Below the pieces are notes generated by a model that saw only the letters and a program-made list of their open reading frames with translations, was not told the DNA's origin and made no database searches. Below, in pieces: positions 35,671 through 44,331 of a DNA stretch of 64,000 nucleotides; positions within the stretch are counted from its first letter, which is position 1, and each line of letters starts with the position of its first letter. Both the position numbers and the translations under genes were made by a program. Source of the DNA: Tetranychus cinnabarinus (taxonomy: Eukaryota > Arthropoda > Arachnida > Trombidiformes > Tetranychidae); contig WHVY01000004.1 of the NCBI GenBank assembly GCA_022266195.1, positions 141,501-205,500 on the forward strand, given 5' to 3'.

Positions 35671-36469
35671 TAAGGTATGAACAGTAATGTTTTGGACTAA
35701 TTTTTCAAAATTTAATTGCGACAGTTAGACTAGACTCATAGGCACCATTCAACCGTCAAAATAGAGCTAAACTTTTCAAAAGTGTGTTGTGAAAAAATTA
35801 ATTAATTTCGAGCAAAAATTGTCAAGTTATGGCTCTAAATGGACAAAGGCGTCAAAATCTGATTTTACCTTTCGTCAAAAAACCATATATTTTCAACTTC
35901 ATACTTAGGGTTCTGAAGATTCGAAAAATGGCCAAATTTGATCTCAAATTTGTTATAAAGGATGTAATTCACCTAATTTAACTCAAAATAGATCGGTCAA
36001 AAGTTTCAGGTCCACATTGAAACCAAATTTCACGGAGATCCGATGAAAAAATGAATTTTTCGCGAAGTGAAAAAAGACTTTTCAAAAAAAGGACTTAGAT
36101 TTCGAACATTTCGAGAGATTATTTTCAAATAAAAAGTCCAGAAGGTCACTTTTCTTCTGTTGATGAAGTTCTGATCTTTTATTTGGGAATAATCTCTCGA
36201 AAAGTTCGAAATCTAAGTCCTTTTTTGAAAAGTCTCTTTTCCATTGAAAATATATGGTTTTTTGACGAAAGGTAAAATCAGATTTTGACGCCTTTGTCCA
36301 TTTAGAGCCATAACTTGACAATTTTTGCTCGAAATTAATTAATTTTTTCACAACACACTTTTGAAAAGTTTAGCTCTATTTTGACGGTTGAATGGTGCCT
36401 ATGAGTCTAGTCTAACTGTCGCAATTAAATTTTGAAAAATTAGTCCAAAACATTACTGTTCATACCTTA
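35671..36469. mobile_element. Foldback/MITE-like element with 226-bp inverted arms
   Basis: The left arm, 35671-35896, and the right arm, 36244-36469, read as exact reverse complements over 226 bases. The outer ends are TAAGGTATGAACAG and CTGTTCATACCTTA, compatible with a TA target duplication as in Tc1/mariner-derived elements. A second inverted pair lies inside (about 36075-36135 and 36176-36234), around a small loop. The left side carries about 175 extra bases (35897-36074) with no partner, so the right side probably suffered a deletion. No transposase frame is present; the 89-codon minus frame here is a by-product of the palindrome. The element sits 500 bp upstream of the AP-3 mu start codon. 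A transcript through it would form a long hairpin. Confidence 0.85.
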
Positions 36470-37404
36470 TCAACAGAAGCTGTTCATCCAATGAAATATT
36501 TATATCAAAGGGTTGAATCCAAGGAGTTAGTTCCTGTGCAAAAAAGGGCTTAAAAAACTTTGATTTTCGAGTTACATGTAAGAGTTGCGATTTGATGAAC
36601 TTTCAAGGACATAAGAACTGGAGTCATTTATTTAATTAAAAAGTTTCTCTGATCGAAGGTTTTTGATAAAATCACCTTCAAAGTTCAAACTTAGATTTCA
36701 TTTTGTTCAGCTGTAGAACTAGATTTTCATCAATAATTTGAGTCTTTAAATGTTTAATTGAATTTATTGTATTCAGTGAAAGGAAATTCACGATCAGCCA
36801 TGGTCAGGGGCTTCGCTTGTTAATTTAAACAATTTATAACAACTTAATTCTGGACTATGTCGAAGAATCATAAAATTATATTTCTAACCAGCTTAACCCA
36901 TCAGCGGCCTACCCTTAGTTGCTGCCTCCAGATGGAGGCCTTTACTTTATTCCACATGTGTAATGTATGGTTCTCATGAGAAAGCGTCCAATAAAGATGT
37001 TCTTAAACATCCAATTATAAATCAATTGAAACTCTGGCTGTTCAACAAATGAACAAACAAATTAACTGAGACATTAACAGATTTAATAAACAAATTTTAT
37101 TTTGAAAAATAAAATCAAATATGTTGAACAACTTTTCGTTTAACCGTTCAAATTGGTAAGATGTGTTGAATAATTGTTGACTTTATTTCCTAAGCTGCAG
37201 TTAAAAAATACTTATTCAAATAGCATCAAAATAGAGATGAATTTGATGCCTAACGAGTTCTTAGAAAGAGTTTTAAGATATATTCAGGCAAAAGTGTTAA
37301 GTTACTTGCTAATTTGAAATTAATGGATACAATTCAAGTGATATCAAGTGGTCAATAATAATAAAAAATCTGTATAAATAGATTATACCACAAGAAGTTA
37401 TGAG
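36470..37404. other. Intergenic, no gene seen
   Basis: A+T-rich DNA between two non-autonomous elements. It includes a segment (36839-36878) that resembles 32598-32637, sharing GAAGAATCATAAAAT and flanking bases. No coding frame is supported. Confidence 0.5.
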
Positions 37405-37603
37405 CAGGGCTTTCATTTTGTATTCAGCCATGTTTTTAATGACAAGGCACAGATTTTATGCCGATGCATAATCTTTTGGTCTTTTTTCAATTTTATCAAC
37501 TTTAATTTTCGCTTACAATTTTTCGCTGAAAATCGATGGACTTTTCGCCGGTTTATCTTGATAGATAAAAGTATGGAAATAGCATCGAAAATGAAAAGCC
37601 CTG
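37405..37603. mobile_element. hAT-like MITE (199 bp)
   Basis: The ends are CAGGGCTTTCATTTT and, inverted, AAAATGAAAAGCCCTG, a terminal inverted repeat of about 15 bases with one length difference. CAGGG ends are typical of hAT transposons. The flanking octamers GTTATGAG and GTAATTAG match at six of eight positions, which fits a decayed 8-bp target duplication. There is no coding capacity. Confidence 0.65.
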
Positions 37604-37960
37604 GTAATTAGAATGACATTATATGACAATTAGATAAAGTAAGAGATGAGTTAATTGATGAGAATGATACATTAATGTACTCCATTAAACGGTTCAATTG
37701 TAGGTTAATCAAAGACAGTAAAGCTGTATCAAAAAATATCTCTCGTTATGGGGTTAACCTTTGCAGTTTTGTCTGTATTTTTGGCTTCTTCTTCTTCTCT
37801 CAACAAATAAAATAACAATCCATAATAACATTGATCCTCATGAGAGAATAATGATCTGGAAGAATACCATAAAATTATTGGAATAATAATAATACATGAA
37901 GTGTGAGTCTTTCAAGTTGAATGGTTAATTGTCCAACTCAATAGAGATGCGGATAAACTC

Positions 37961-38030
37961 CTCCTAAAAGCAGAGTTGAGCCAGCATCATTTGGTTACCG
38001 CCTGTTATTTTAGCTCTTCCTCTTTTCTCA
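37961..38030 (+). promoter_or_regulatory. Conserved upstream block of Nkx6 copy A
   Basis: About 70 bases here resemble 42700-42770 upstream of the second Nkx6 gene: ACCGCCTGTTATTTTAGCTC against GCCGCCTAATATTTTGGCTC, followed by a shared pyrimidine-rich run. It lies about 290 bp before the copy A start codon. It may be a shared promoter or 5'-UTR piece retained from the tandem duplication. Confidence 0.55.
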
Positions 38031-38314
38031 GTTTCTCCAACCTTCATCATTGCCCACTTGCGAAAGTTAAAACTACATTCCCAGTTTGTTGCTCATTTGT
38101 ATTTGGATATAACTTTGGAGTAACTTGTATATTCCTGTGTGTCTGTCGAGACTATTTTCCTCCTCATTTCAATCCAAAGTCAATAACTTTTAGTCTCACC
38201 AACAATTGAACCAAGTTGAATACAACTCTTTCGGTAACCAAAAATCACCAGCAAACCAGACTAATTGTACCATCGTTTGTGTATTATGAGGTTTTGTTTT
38301 GTTCATTGTTAATC

Positions 38315-39022
38315 ATGTTCAGCCTATCAGCAAATCAAACCAGCAACAATATTTTCAAAGAGGAAAGTGAGTGTAATAATAATAATGGCAACAATAATAG
38401 CAGCTCATTTGAAAATGAGATGACCAATTATGGCAATCATCATCCTGTGACAACTTCACCAATGAAAAATTATCCCACATCACCAAGTTCATCGCCCTCT
38501 TCATCGCCTAAAGCTTATGCCACCTCACATCGAATAAGTGACATTCTTTCTCGCTCCAATTCCGGTCGCCAACATCACCATTCATCGACGGCAGCTTCAG
38601 TTGTGGCCACTTCAGCTGCTTTATATTGGAACTCAATGGTTCAAAACCAAGCTCTCTGGAAAGAGAGGTTGGTGTGTGCCTCTATTGGAGGTAATGGTGC
38701 AAGTGTTATCGGTGTTCCAGGTCGTTCTCATATCCATGGTGTGCCTGTGGTAAATCATCAAAATAACTTGACCATCGGATTAGTTGAAAAAGATAATAAG
38801 AGGAAACATTCGAGGCCCACTTTTTCAGGTCAACAAATTTATATCCTTGAAAAAACTTTTGAACAGACCAAATATTTGGCTGGACCTGAGAGAGCCAAAT
38901 TGGCTTATGCTTTAGGTTTGTCTGGTGATCAAGTGAAAGTATGGTTTCAAAATCGAAGGACAAAGTGGAGGAAGAAACATGCAGCCGAACAACACATGAC
39001 AACAGCAAAGAAAAATGCATGA
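38315..39022 (+). CDS. Nkx6/HGTX-family homeobox protein, copy A (intronless)
   Basis: One open frame of 235 residues. I start at the ATG at 38315 because MFSLSANQTSNNI aligns with the MFLSSTNRSSINSI start of copy B; the frame is open further upstream without a better ATG. An eh1-like Groucho-binding motif, SHRISDILSRS, lies at about 71-81, then a conserved LYWNSMVQNQALWKERL block. The homeodomain is at about 163-222 (HSRPTFSGQQIYILEKTFEQ to RRTKWRKKHAAE) with VWFQNRR, Gln50 and Asn51. These features identify the Nkx6/HGTX family, a repressor of neural and muscle cell fates. Against copy B it lacks an Ala/His-rich stretch and has a shorter tail. Homeodomain changes (GLSGDQV for GMSESQV) suggest divergence. 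The frame is open and conserved, so it looks functional. Confidence 0.9.
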   Translation: MFSLSANQTSNNIFKEESECNNNNGNNNSSSFENEMTNYGNHHPVTTSPMKNYPTSPSSSPSSSPKAYATSHRISDILSRSNSGRQHHHSSTAASVVATSAALYWNSMVQNQALWKERLVCASIGGNGASVIGVPGRSHIHGVPVVNHQNNLTIGLVEKDNKRKHSRPTFSGQQIYILEKTFEQTKYLAGPERAKLAYALGLSGDQVKVWFQNRRTKWRKKHAAEQHMTTAKKNA

Positions 39023-39155
39023 GGAGAAAAGAAATTCTGAAAGAGGAAAGAAACAACCGTTATTAGAAGATTCAGTAGACTCTAGACTTTTAGTGAACCG
39101 GATCCAGAGTAAAGAAAAAGAGTTTAAATGAGCTCGATTCAGCTCCGAATTTATT

Positions 39156-39235
39156 ACTCTGATTTTCCAATAACTGTATTTGAAATTGTTCAAAATAAAT
39201 TGAAACACTTTTTTCTAATTGTGTCAAAAATATTA
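39156..39235 (-). pseudogene. Scrap of AP-3 mu exon 2
   Basis: The plus-strand text CTGATTTTCCAATAACTGTA and the following TTTGAAATTGTTCAAAATAA match the 3' part of AP-3 mu exon 2 in the intact gene (CTTTGATTTTCCAGTAACAG onward) with scattered changes and no open frame. It begins about 130 bp after the Nkx6 copy A stop, separate from copy C. Confidence 0.65.
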
Positions 39236-40279
39236 GACTTTTCATGTCTAATGTTTTTGAATAAACCAAATCTTCCCTGTTAATATAATAACTACAAACA
39301 ACAACTGCAACAATACAAATATTACTATAATATTAATAAAAAACGAAACAAATCAAAATAAAACAAGAGTTATAAATAAACAAATTTGTTTGATTTATTT
39401 GCTTTGCTTGAGATGAGTTAATGGCTCCACAAACGAAAGGACTTTTACCAGTTTCTATTCTTCCAATTTCCCAAACCAATAGCTTAGATACTGGATGAGT
39501 ATTTCCCTGATTCGGTGAAAGGTTTACATTCAAGACCGTCTTTGGCATCCGAATCTCCATTACAACTCTATCAAGCTGGAATAAGAAAAACAATAAAGTA
39601 AATTTTTCAATTTAAACCAAAATGTCATTCAAATCTAGTTTTAAATAAAATACAAGTTTACTCTAAAAATTTACGAAGATGCATCCAATTCAAAATTTGA
39701 ATTACTGAGAGTTTTTTGAGACACTATCAATAGTGGCACACAATCAAGACTTTGATTGTTTAAATGTCAACTACCTGTTCTGATGTTGAGAATAATCATT
39801 AAATTCTGATAAAAACCTGAAAAGATTGAATTTCATCTCGCAAATTTTTTTTGAGCGTAAACATGTCTATGACTCGTTACCGTTCTTCCATTAGTTTGCT
39901 TTGGTCCAACTCGTATTTCCATTTTGCCTCCTCCAACTTCTCGGAATGAAATCAGATGTCTTACAAATATAGGGATTGAAACTATATTTTGTGCACCAAT
40001 AGTGTAAGACATTAATCGGAAATTTCCATCAGGCGGAATGAACGAAAGAACTCTTTCTGATTCCCATCGTCTATATCTAACACATGGATGGAAACTAACA
40101 TCATCAAATAATCGTGGGTTGATAAAAGATAAACTAAGATCGGGTAGCCCAGAAAGTTTGATTCCACAATCAATCTAAAAAAGAAAAGATATATCATTAG
40201 AAAATACAAAAGGTGAGTTATATCCAAGAATAAAAAAGTACGCACATATCCTTGTATTTCAGCAGATACGACAGATCCA

Positions 40280-40944
40280 TGTAATAATTTAAGGCCATTT
40301 AATAATATTTATTAATAATAACCATTTTGTGGACAATGATTTCCATTTAAATTAACTAAAATTTAGTTAAACTAATAATTAAATAAGCACTAGTCCAATT
40401 GACCAAGCACTAGTTCCAGACATTTTCAAGTTACCACATTGGAGTCTTCATTTCAACTCTCCTCAATAATCCTTTAGTTAAAACAAAGGGTAAGAGTAAG
40501 GTTTTACGGACTAAGGCGGAACTTAAAAATCACACACTTTCGCTAACCAATGGTAAAATTGATAATTAATACACAAAAAGGTGAACATTCAAATTTAATT
40601 GTTTTTCATAAGAAATTAATGATTAATCAGAATTTTCTCTACTCCTCTTTCAGTATCCATGGATTTGAGCCAAGATTAGTAACTAACAATTAGTCCAATT
40701 AACATTATAACCATTAGACTTAATTTTAAAAGATTAACCAGATTGGATCTTAATTTAAATGTCCCATGTTGCCCCTCCTTAGTCCGTAAAACCTTACTCT
40801 TACCAAACAAAGAGTTAATTTTGCCCTTATGACCATTGTTGAGAAAAAGAAATAAGACAGGGGAATAGACAGTATAAAGAAAGAGGAGAATAATTTGGAC
40901 CATTTCTCTTTCTTAATTTGAACACTTAATTTTTGAATATTACA
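40280..40944. mobile_element. LTR-like insertion (solo LTR) in AP-3 mu copy C exon 3
   Basis: The insertion begins TGTAATAATT and ends ATATTACA, and is flanked by TCCA (ATCCA if the last A is shared) on both sides. Comparison with intact exon 3 gives both breakpoints exactly. TG...CA ends with a 4-5 bp duplication are the signature of an LTR retroelement, and with no coding sequence the best reading is a solo LTR of about 341 bp that later received a 316-bp MITE. A short TIR element (TGTAATA ends) is the alternative. Confidence 0.65.
40489..40804. mobile_element. MITE with 28-bp TIRs and perfect 8-bp TSD, nested in the LTR-like element
   Basis: The ends read GGTAAGAGTAAGGTTTTACG and the exact inverse, with 28 bases of perfect inverted repeat. 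The flanking octamer AAACAAAG is identical on both sides (40481-40488 and 40805-40812). An 8-bp duplication suggests hAT-type or another 8-bp-TSD transposase. No coding capacity. It shares its terminal pattern with the MITE at 40972-41513. Confidence 0.88.
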
Positions 40945-40971
40945 TCCACTTTTATCGATGATAGCGTCGAT

Positions 40972-41513
40972 GGTAAGGCTTTACTTTTAAGGACAAAGGC
41001 GTTAACATTAGAACATATGGAGAGATTTCTTAAAAAACACACTTTGTCTAACCAATTAAAAAATCAAGAAAAAAGCTCAAACAATGGTATGAGTAAAATT
41101 CATGGTTTTTGACTTAATTCGAGAAATATGAACCTTTTTGGAATCAACTTGAAATATTTTGCTAGCTCGATTCCTGATTCCTAATCATCTTCGGCTGAAC
41201 TAATTTTCAGATTAAAATTAAAAGGCATTAAACTGTTGAAAAATCTTCATTCCTCATCATGAAAAAACAATCTTTTTAGAGGCTGTACAAGCTTTCAATG
41301 TTCGAGAAAGCATATTTACTGTCTTCTTTAGAATCACTTATAACACCATGTTATTTTTTTCTAGTGTTTTCCATCTTTTTATTCATTATGTTCATCCAAT
41401 TTCATGACCATCTAAAACAACATTGAAAGGATTAATTTGATTGGAGCAAAGTTTAAAATTCTCATCATCTGTTCTGATGTTAACGCCTTTGTCCGTAAAA
41501 GTAAAGACTTACC
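40972..41513. mobile_element. MITE with about 35-bp TIRs and 8-bp TSD in AP-3 mu copy C exon 3
   Basis: The ends are GGTAAGGCTTTACTTTTAAG and, read inverted from the right, GGTAAGTCTTTACTTTTACG, both continuing GGACAAAGGCGTTAAC. The flanking octamers are GCGTCGAT and GCTTCGAT; AP-3 mu copy A has GCTTCGAT at this position, so the left copy carries one later change. The element is 542 bp and noncoding. The GGTAAG start and TTTTACGGAC core match the nested MITE, so both were probably moved by the same transposase. Confidence 0.87.
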
Positions 41514-41967
41514 GCTTCGATTTCTTCGGTGCAATCAAAATAAGCTTCATTGTTAGTATATTTGACTTCAGCACGGCGCCAAGGAACATTGTATAGCTGT
41601 CCGGATGGTAATGTTGCACTAACTCTGTAATGAGAATAAAGAAAATAAAATAAGTCCAATTTTTGATAAAGTGCATGATATCAGGATTTAAATTAAGTGT
41701 AATAAACTAAGAAAGGTTTCCGAATCAATCTGTAGACTTATCAATAAGATCACAGAATAGAAGTCAAGATACGAAACCAATGGCGGACTCACTTTGATTT
41801 TCCAGAAACAGTATTTCAAGAAGTTCATAGACAACAACATAGTTCTCCTTAATAAGAGATTCTTTGCAATCACCAAAATAGTCTGTAAATATATCAATAA
41901 CTCTATGGAGGAATTACATTGCAAAGAATAGTTGATTTCGATAAACGGAGATGATGAAGTATTGTGA

Positions 41968-43317
41968 CAAGAACCAAAATACGAGAGCTATTAATAATGA
42001 GGAAAGACAATTACAATAAGCTGAACATTTGATCTGTAGTATCAATCTGAATGAGAAAAGCAAATGAAGCTGAATAAAAATGACGAAAAGATTATTGTAA
42101 AAAAACTGAAAATGAAGGGTTAACAATATATACTTTAATTACCTGAGCATAGACAATAAATAAATTAATATCATCGATCAGCATTTGATGATGATATAAG
42201 TTTGGAGAAGGTGAAAAAAAGACAAAACAAATCAACTTATTAAGTTATCAAGTGTTACTGTGTTGCTACCAAAAAAACATTAGATGAAGATGAAGAAGAC
42301 GAAGTAAAAAAACAATTAATTGAAATTATATGATGCATATATCATTGGGATGATAATGATGATGATGATGATCATTATTTTAACACAATACTCTATTTAG
42401 ATACACAATGATCTATAAAAGGGATGAAGATAAAGATAAAGATGAAGATGAAGACGATGGGAAGATGGTGAAGAGAGAAACTTGAAGATAAATGAAATAG
42501 TGTAAAAGACATACTCCAACTTGAAAATATAGTATTTTTACTTACATTATTATTATCATCAGTATCAATATCAGGAGTATTGTCATCACTATTATAACCA
42601 TCAGTATTATAATCAACAATATTATAATCATCTGCATTGAAATCATCGCTATTATTATTATTAGTTGAAATGCTCAGGTTACAACTCACCATTAACTCCA
42701 CCTTTTGAAGCAAAATTTAACCAACAATATTTTGTTGCCGCCTAATATTTTGGCTCTTCCCTCTTTTTCCCTTACTACGGCAGCCATGTTAAACCGTATT
42801 TTGTTTCCAAACCTTATTATCATTTATATTATTACTGTTACTGTTATTATTATTATTAGTTTCTTGTACTAGTATTATTGTTATTATCAATACCCAAAGG
42901 CAAATTACATGGTAACTTGAAGATCGTTTTTATTTGTTAACCTCAACTCAACTTCAACTCAAGTCAACTTCATCATCAACCTCATCAACATCTCACAAGT
43001 CACCATTTCCACCAAGATTAACCTTTTTCACATCTCAATTGCCATTATTTGTGATTATGGAACTTTTAATTTTTCATCGATTAATGAGTACTTAAGTTTA
43101 ACTGTTTCTCATTTTTCAAAATTTTTGATTCACTTGATTGTTGATTTGTTTACAACTTTATCTTCACACATTTTTACCAAACACCGTCTTTTTGATTAAA
43201 CTGCAAGCAGTATCTTTATATTTTCACCGAGTAAAGAGTCAATTTATTTTGACATTAATTCTAATTGTTTCATGTTTCTGTTGATTTTTCTCGTTCATCT
43301 TCATAACCATCATTATC
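41968..43317. other. Upstream region of Nkx6 copy B; possible minus-strand exon
   Basis: From about 42549 to 42713 the minus strand has an Asn/Asp-rich frame (for example NNNNSDDFNADDYNIVDYN) ending at a strong GTAAGTAAA donor. It is built on ATT/ATC microsatellite sequence, so it may be either a low-complexity coding exon divergent from Nkx6 or chance. GATGAA/GATGAT repeats lie at 42350-42475. The block 42700-42770 is shared with the upstream region of Nkx6 copy A. Confidence 0.35.
42700..42770 (+). promoter_or_regulatory. Conserved upstream block of Nkx6 copy B
   Basis: Counterpart of 37961-38030. The shared core is CCGCCTxxTATTTTxGCTCTTCC. It lies about 550 bp before the copy B start codon, roughly twice as far as in copy A. 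It may be promoter or 5'-leader sequence kept after duplication. Confidence 0.55.
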
Positions 43318-44331
43318 ATGTTTCTTTCATCGACGAACCGTTCCAGCATAAATAGTATCATCAGTAATACAAACAATCCCAATAACAATTGCAATAACAG
43401 CAACAGTAATAGTAATAGTGATAACTACAATAATAACGGTAACACTAACAATAATAGTTCATCACCTGAGAATGGGATATCAAATTGTGGATCACCTCCA
43501 TTGAAAAGTTATTCAGCCTCATCAGTGGCATCGCCTAACTCTTCGTTATCTTCATCACCCGGAGCTTCAGCCACATCTCATCGAATAAGTGATATACTTT
43601 CTCGTCCATCAGCATTAACATCATCATTATCAAACCATAGCCATCAACATTCCCACCCTCATCCCACACCAACAGTAGCAGCAGTTGCAGCATCAGCCGC
43701 CTTAGGTTCAGCTCTGGCTGCCGGAGCTTTACCCCGCTTCTCAATCGGAGCCACTGGTGATGTCTATTTTGGTCCAACTAATGGAGGCCTTCACAAATTG
43801 GCAGCTAATTCATTGTATTGGAATTCAATGGTTCATAACCAAGCTCTTTGGAGAGAAAGGTTAGCAAGTGCAACTGGACATGGAGCAGAAGGAGTAGGAA
43901 GTGGAGCAACTAATGGTGATGCTAATGCTACTATCGGTAATGGTGGAGTTAAAAGTGAACCAAGTATCGGTAATAGTGGATTACCTGTTCATTCAAGTCA
44001 CCATCAACATCATCCTAATCATGGTGTCCATGCAATGGTCCATAATGGTTTAACTTCAACACTCGGGTTAACAGAAAAGGATGGTAAAAAGAAACACACT
44101 CGACCAACCTTTTCTGGACATCAAATTTATATCCTTGAAAAAACTTTTGAACAGACCAAATATTTGGCTGGACCAGAGAGAGCCAAGTTAGCATATGCAT
44201 TAGGTATGTCTGAAAGTCAAGTGAAAGTATGGTTTCAAAATCGAAGGACAAAGTGGAGGAAGAAACATGCGGCTGACATGGCCACAGCTAAAAAGAGGCA
44301 TAATTCTGAAACAGAGTCAATATGCTCTTAA
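43318..44331 (+). CDS. HGTX: Nkx6/HGTX-family homeobox protein, copy B (intronless)
   Basis: One open frame of 337 residues. The N-terminus is Asn/Ser-rich, then an eh1-like repressor motif (SHRISDILSRP, about 87-97), a His-rich stretch, an Ala-rich stretch (120-137), the LYWNSMVHNQALWRERL block, and a homeodomain at about 258-317 (HTRPTFSGHQIYILEKTFEQ, then ERAKLAYALGMSESQVKVWF, then RRTKWRKKHAAD). The homeodomain and the following MATAKKRHNSETE match vertebrate Nkx6.1/6.2 closely (MATAKKK.DSETE). Nkx6 proteins bind TAAT cores and recruit Groucho to repress genes during motor-neuron patterning. Nkx6 genes elsewhere usually have introns, including near the homeobox; here the whole frame is uninterrupted. 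It is closer to the family consensus than copy A and is probably the ancestral-function copy. Confidence 0.94.
   Translation: MFLSSTNRSSINSIISNTNNPNNNCNNSNSNSNSDNYNNNGNTNNNSSSPENGISNCGSPPLKSYSASSVASPNSSLSSSPGASATSHRISDILSRPSALTSSLSNHSHQHSHPHPTPTVAAVAASAALGSALAAGALPRFSIGATGDVYFGPTNGGLHKLAANSLYWNSMVHNQALWRERLASATGHGAEGVGSGATNGDANATIGNGGVKSEPSIGNSGLPVHSSHHQHHPNHGVHAMVHNGLTSTLGLTEKDGKKKHTRPTFSGHQIYILEKTFEQTKYLAGPERAKLAYALGMSESQVKVWFQNRRTKWRKKHAADMATAKKRHNSETESICS

Larger units (their letters stand above)
39411..41967 (-). pseudogene. AP-3 mu broken copy C, interrupted by two insertions
   Basis: Same orientation as the intact gene. Exon 5 is truncated (from about 39411 to 39575) and has lost TCAAA, shifting frame before PVSKLLVWEIGR. 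Exon 4 (39881-40174) has the same 294-base length as the intact one and differs at only a few positions. Exon 3 is cut into three pieces (40246-40279, 40945-40971, 41522-41624) by an LTR-like element and a MITE. Exon 2 (41793 to about 41967) has an internal deletion of roughly 115 bases, further losses, and no N-terminal part. Exons 1 and 6 are missing. Introns match the intact copy, so it is a DNA duplication. The near-identity of exon 4 suggests it is younger than copy A or was gene-converted. Confidence 0.9.

Noticed and set aside
36082..36351. 89-codon minus-strand open frame
   Set aside because: It lies across the arms and loop of the 799-bp palindromic element and has Lys/Phe/Ser-biased composition. 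It is a by-product of the inverted repeat.
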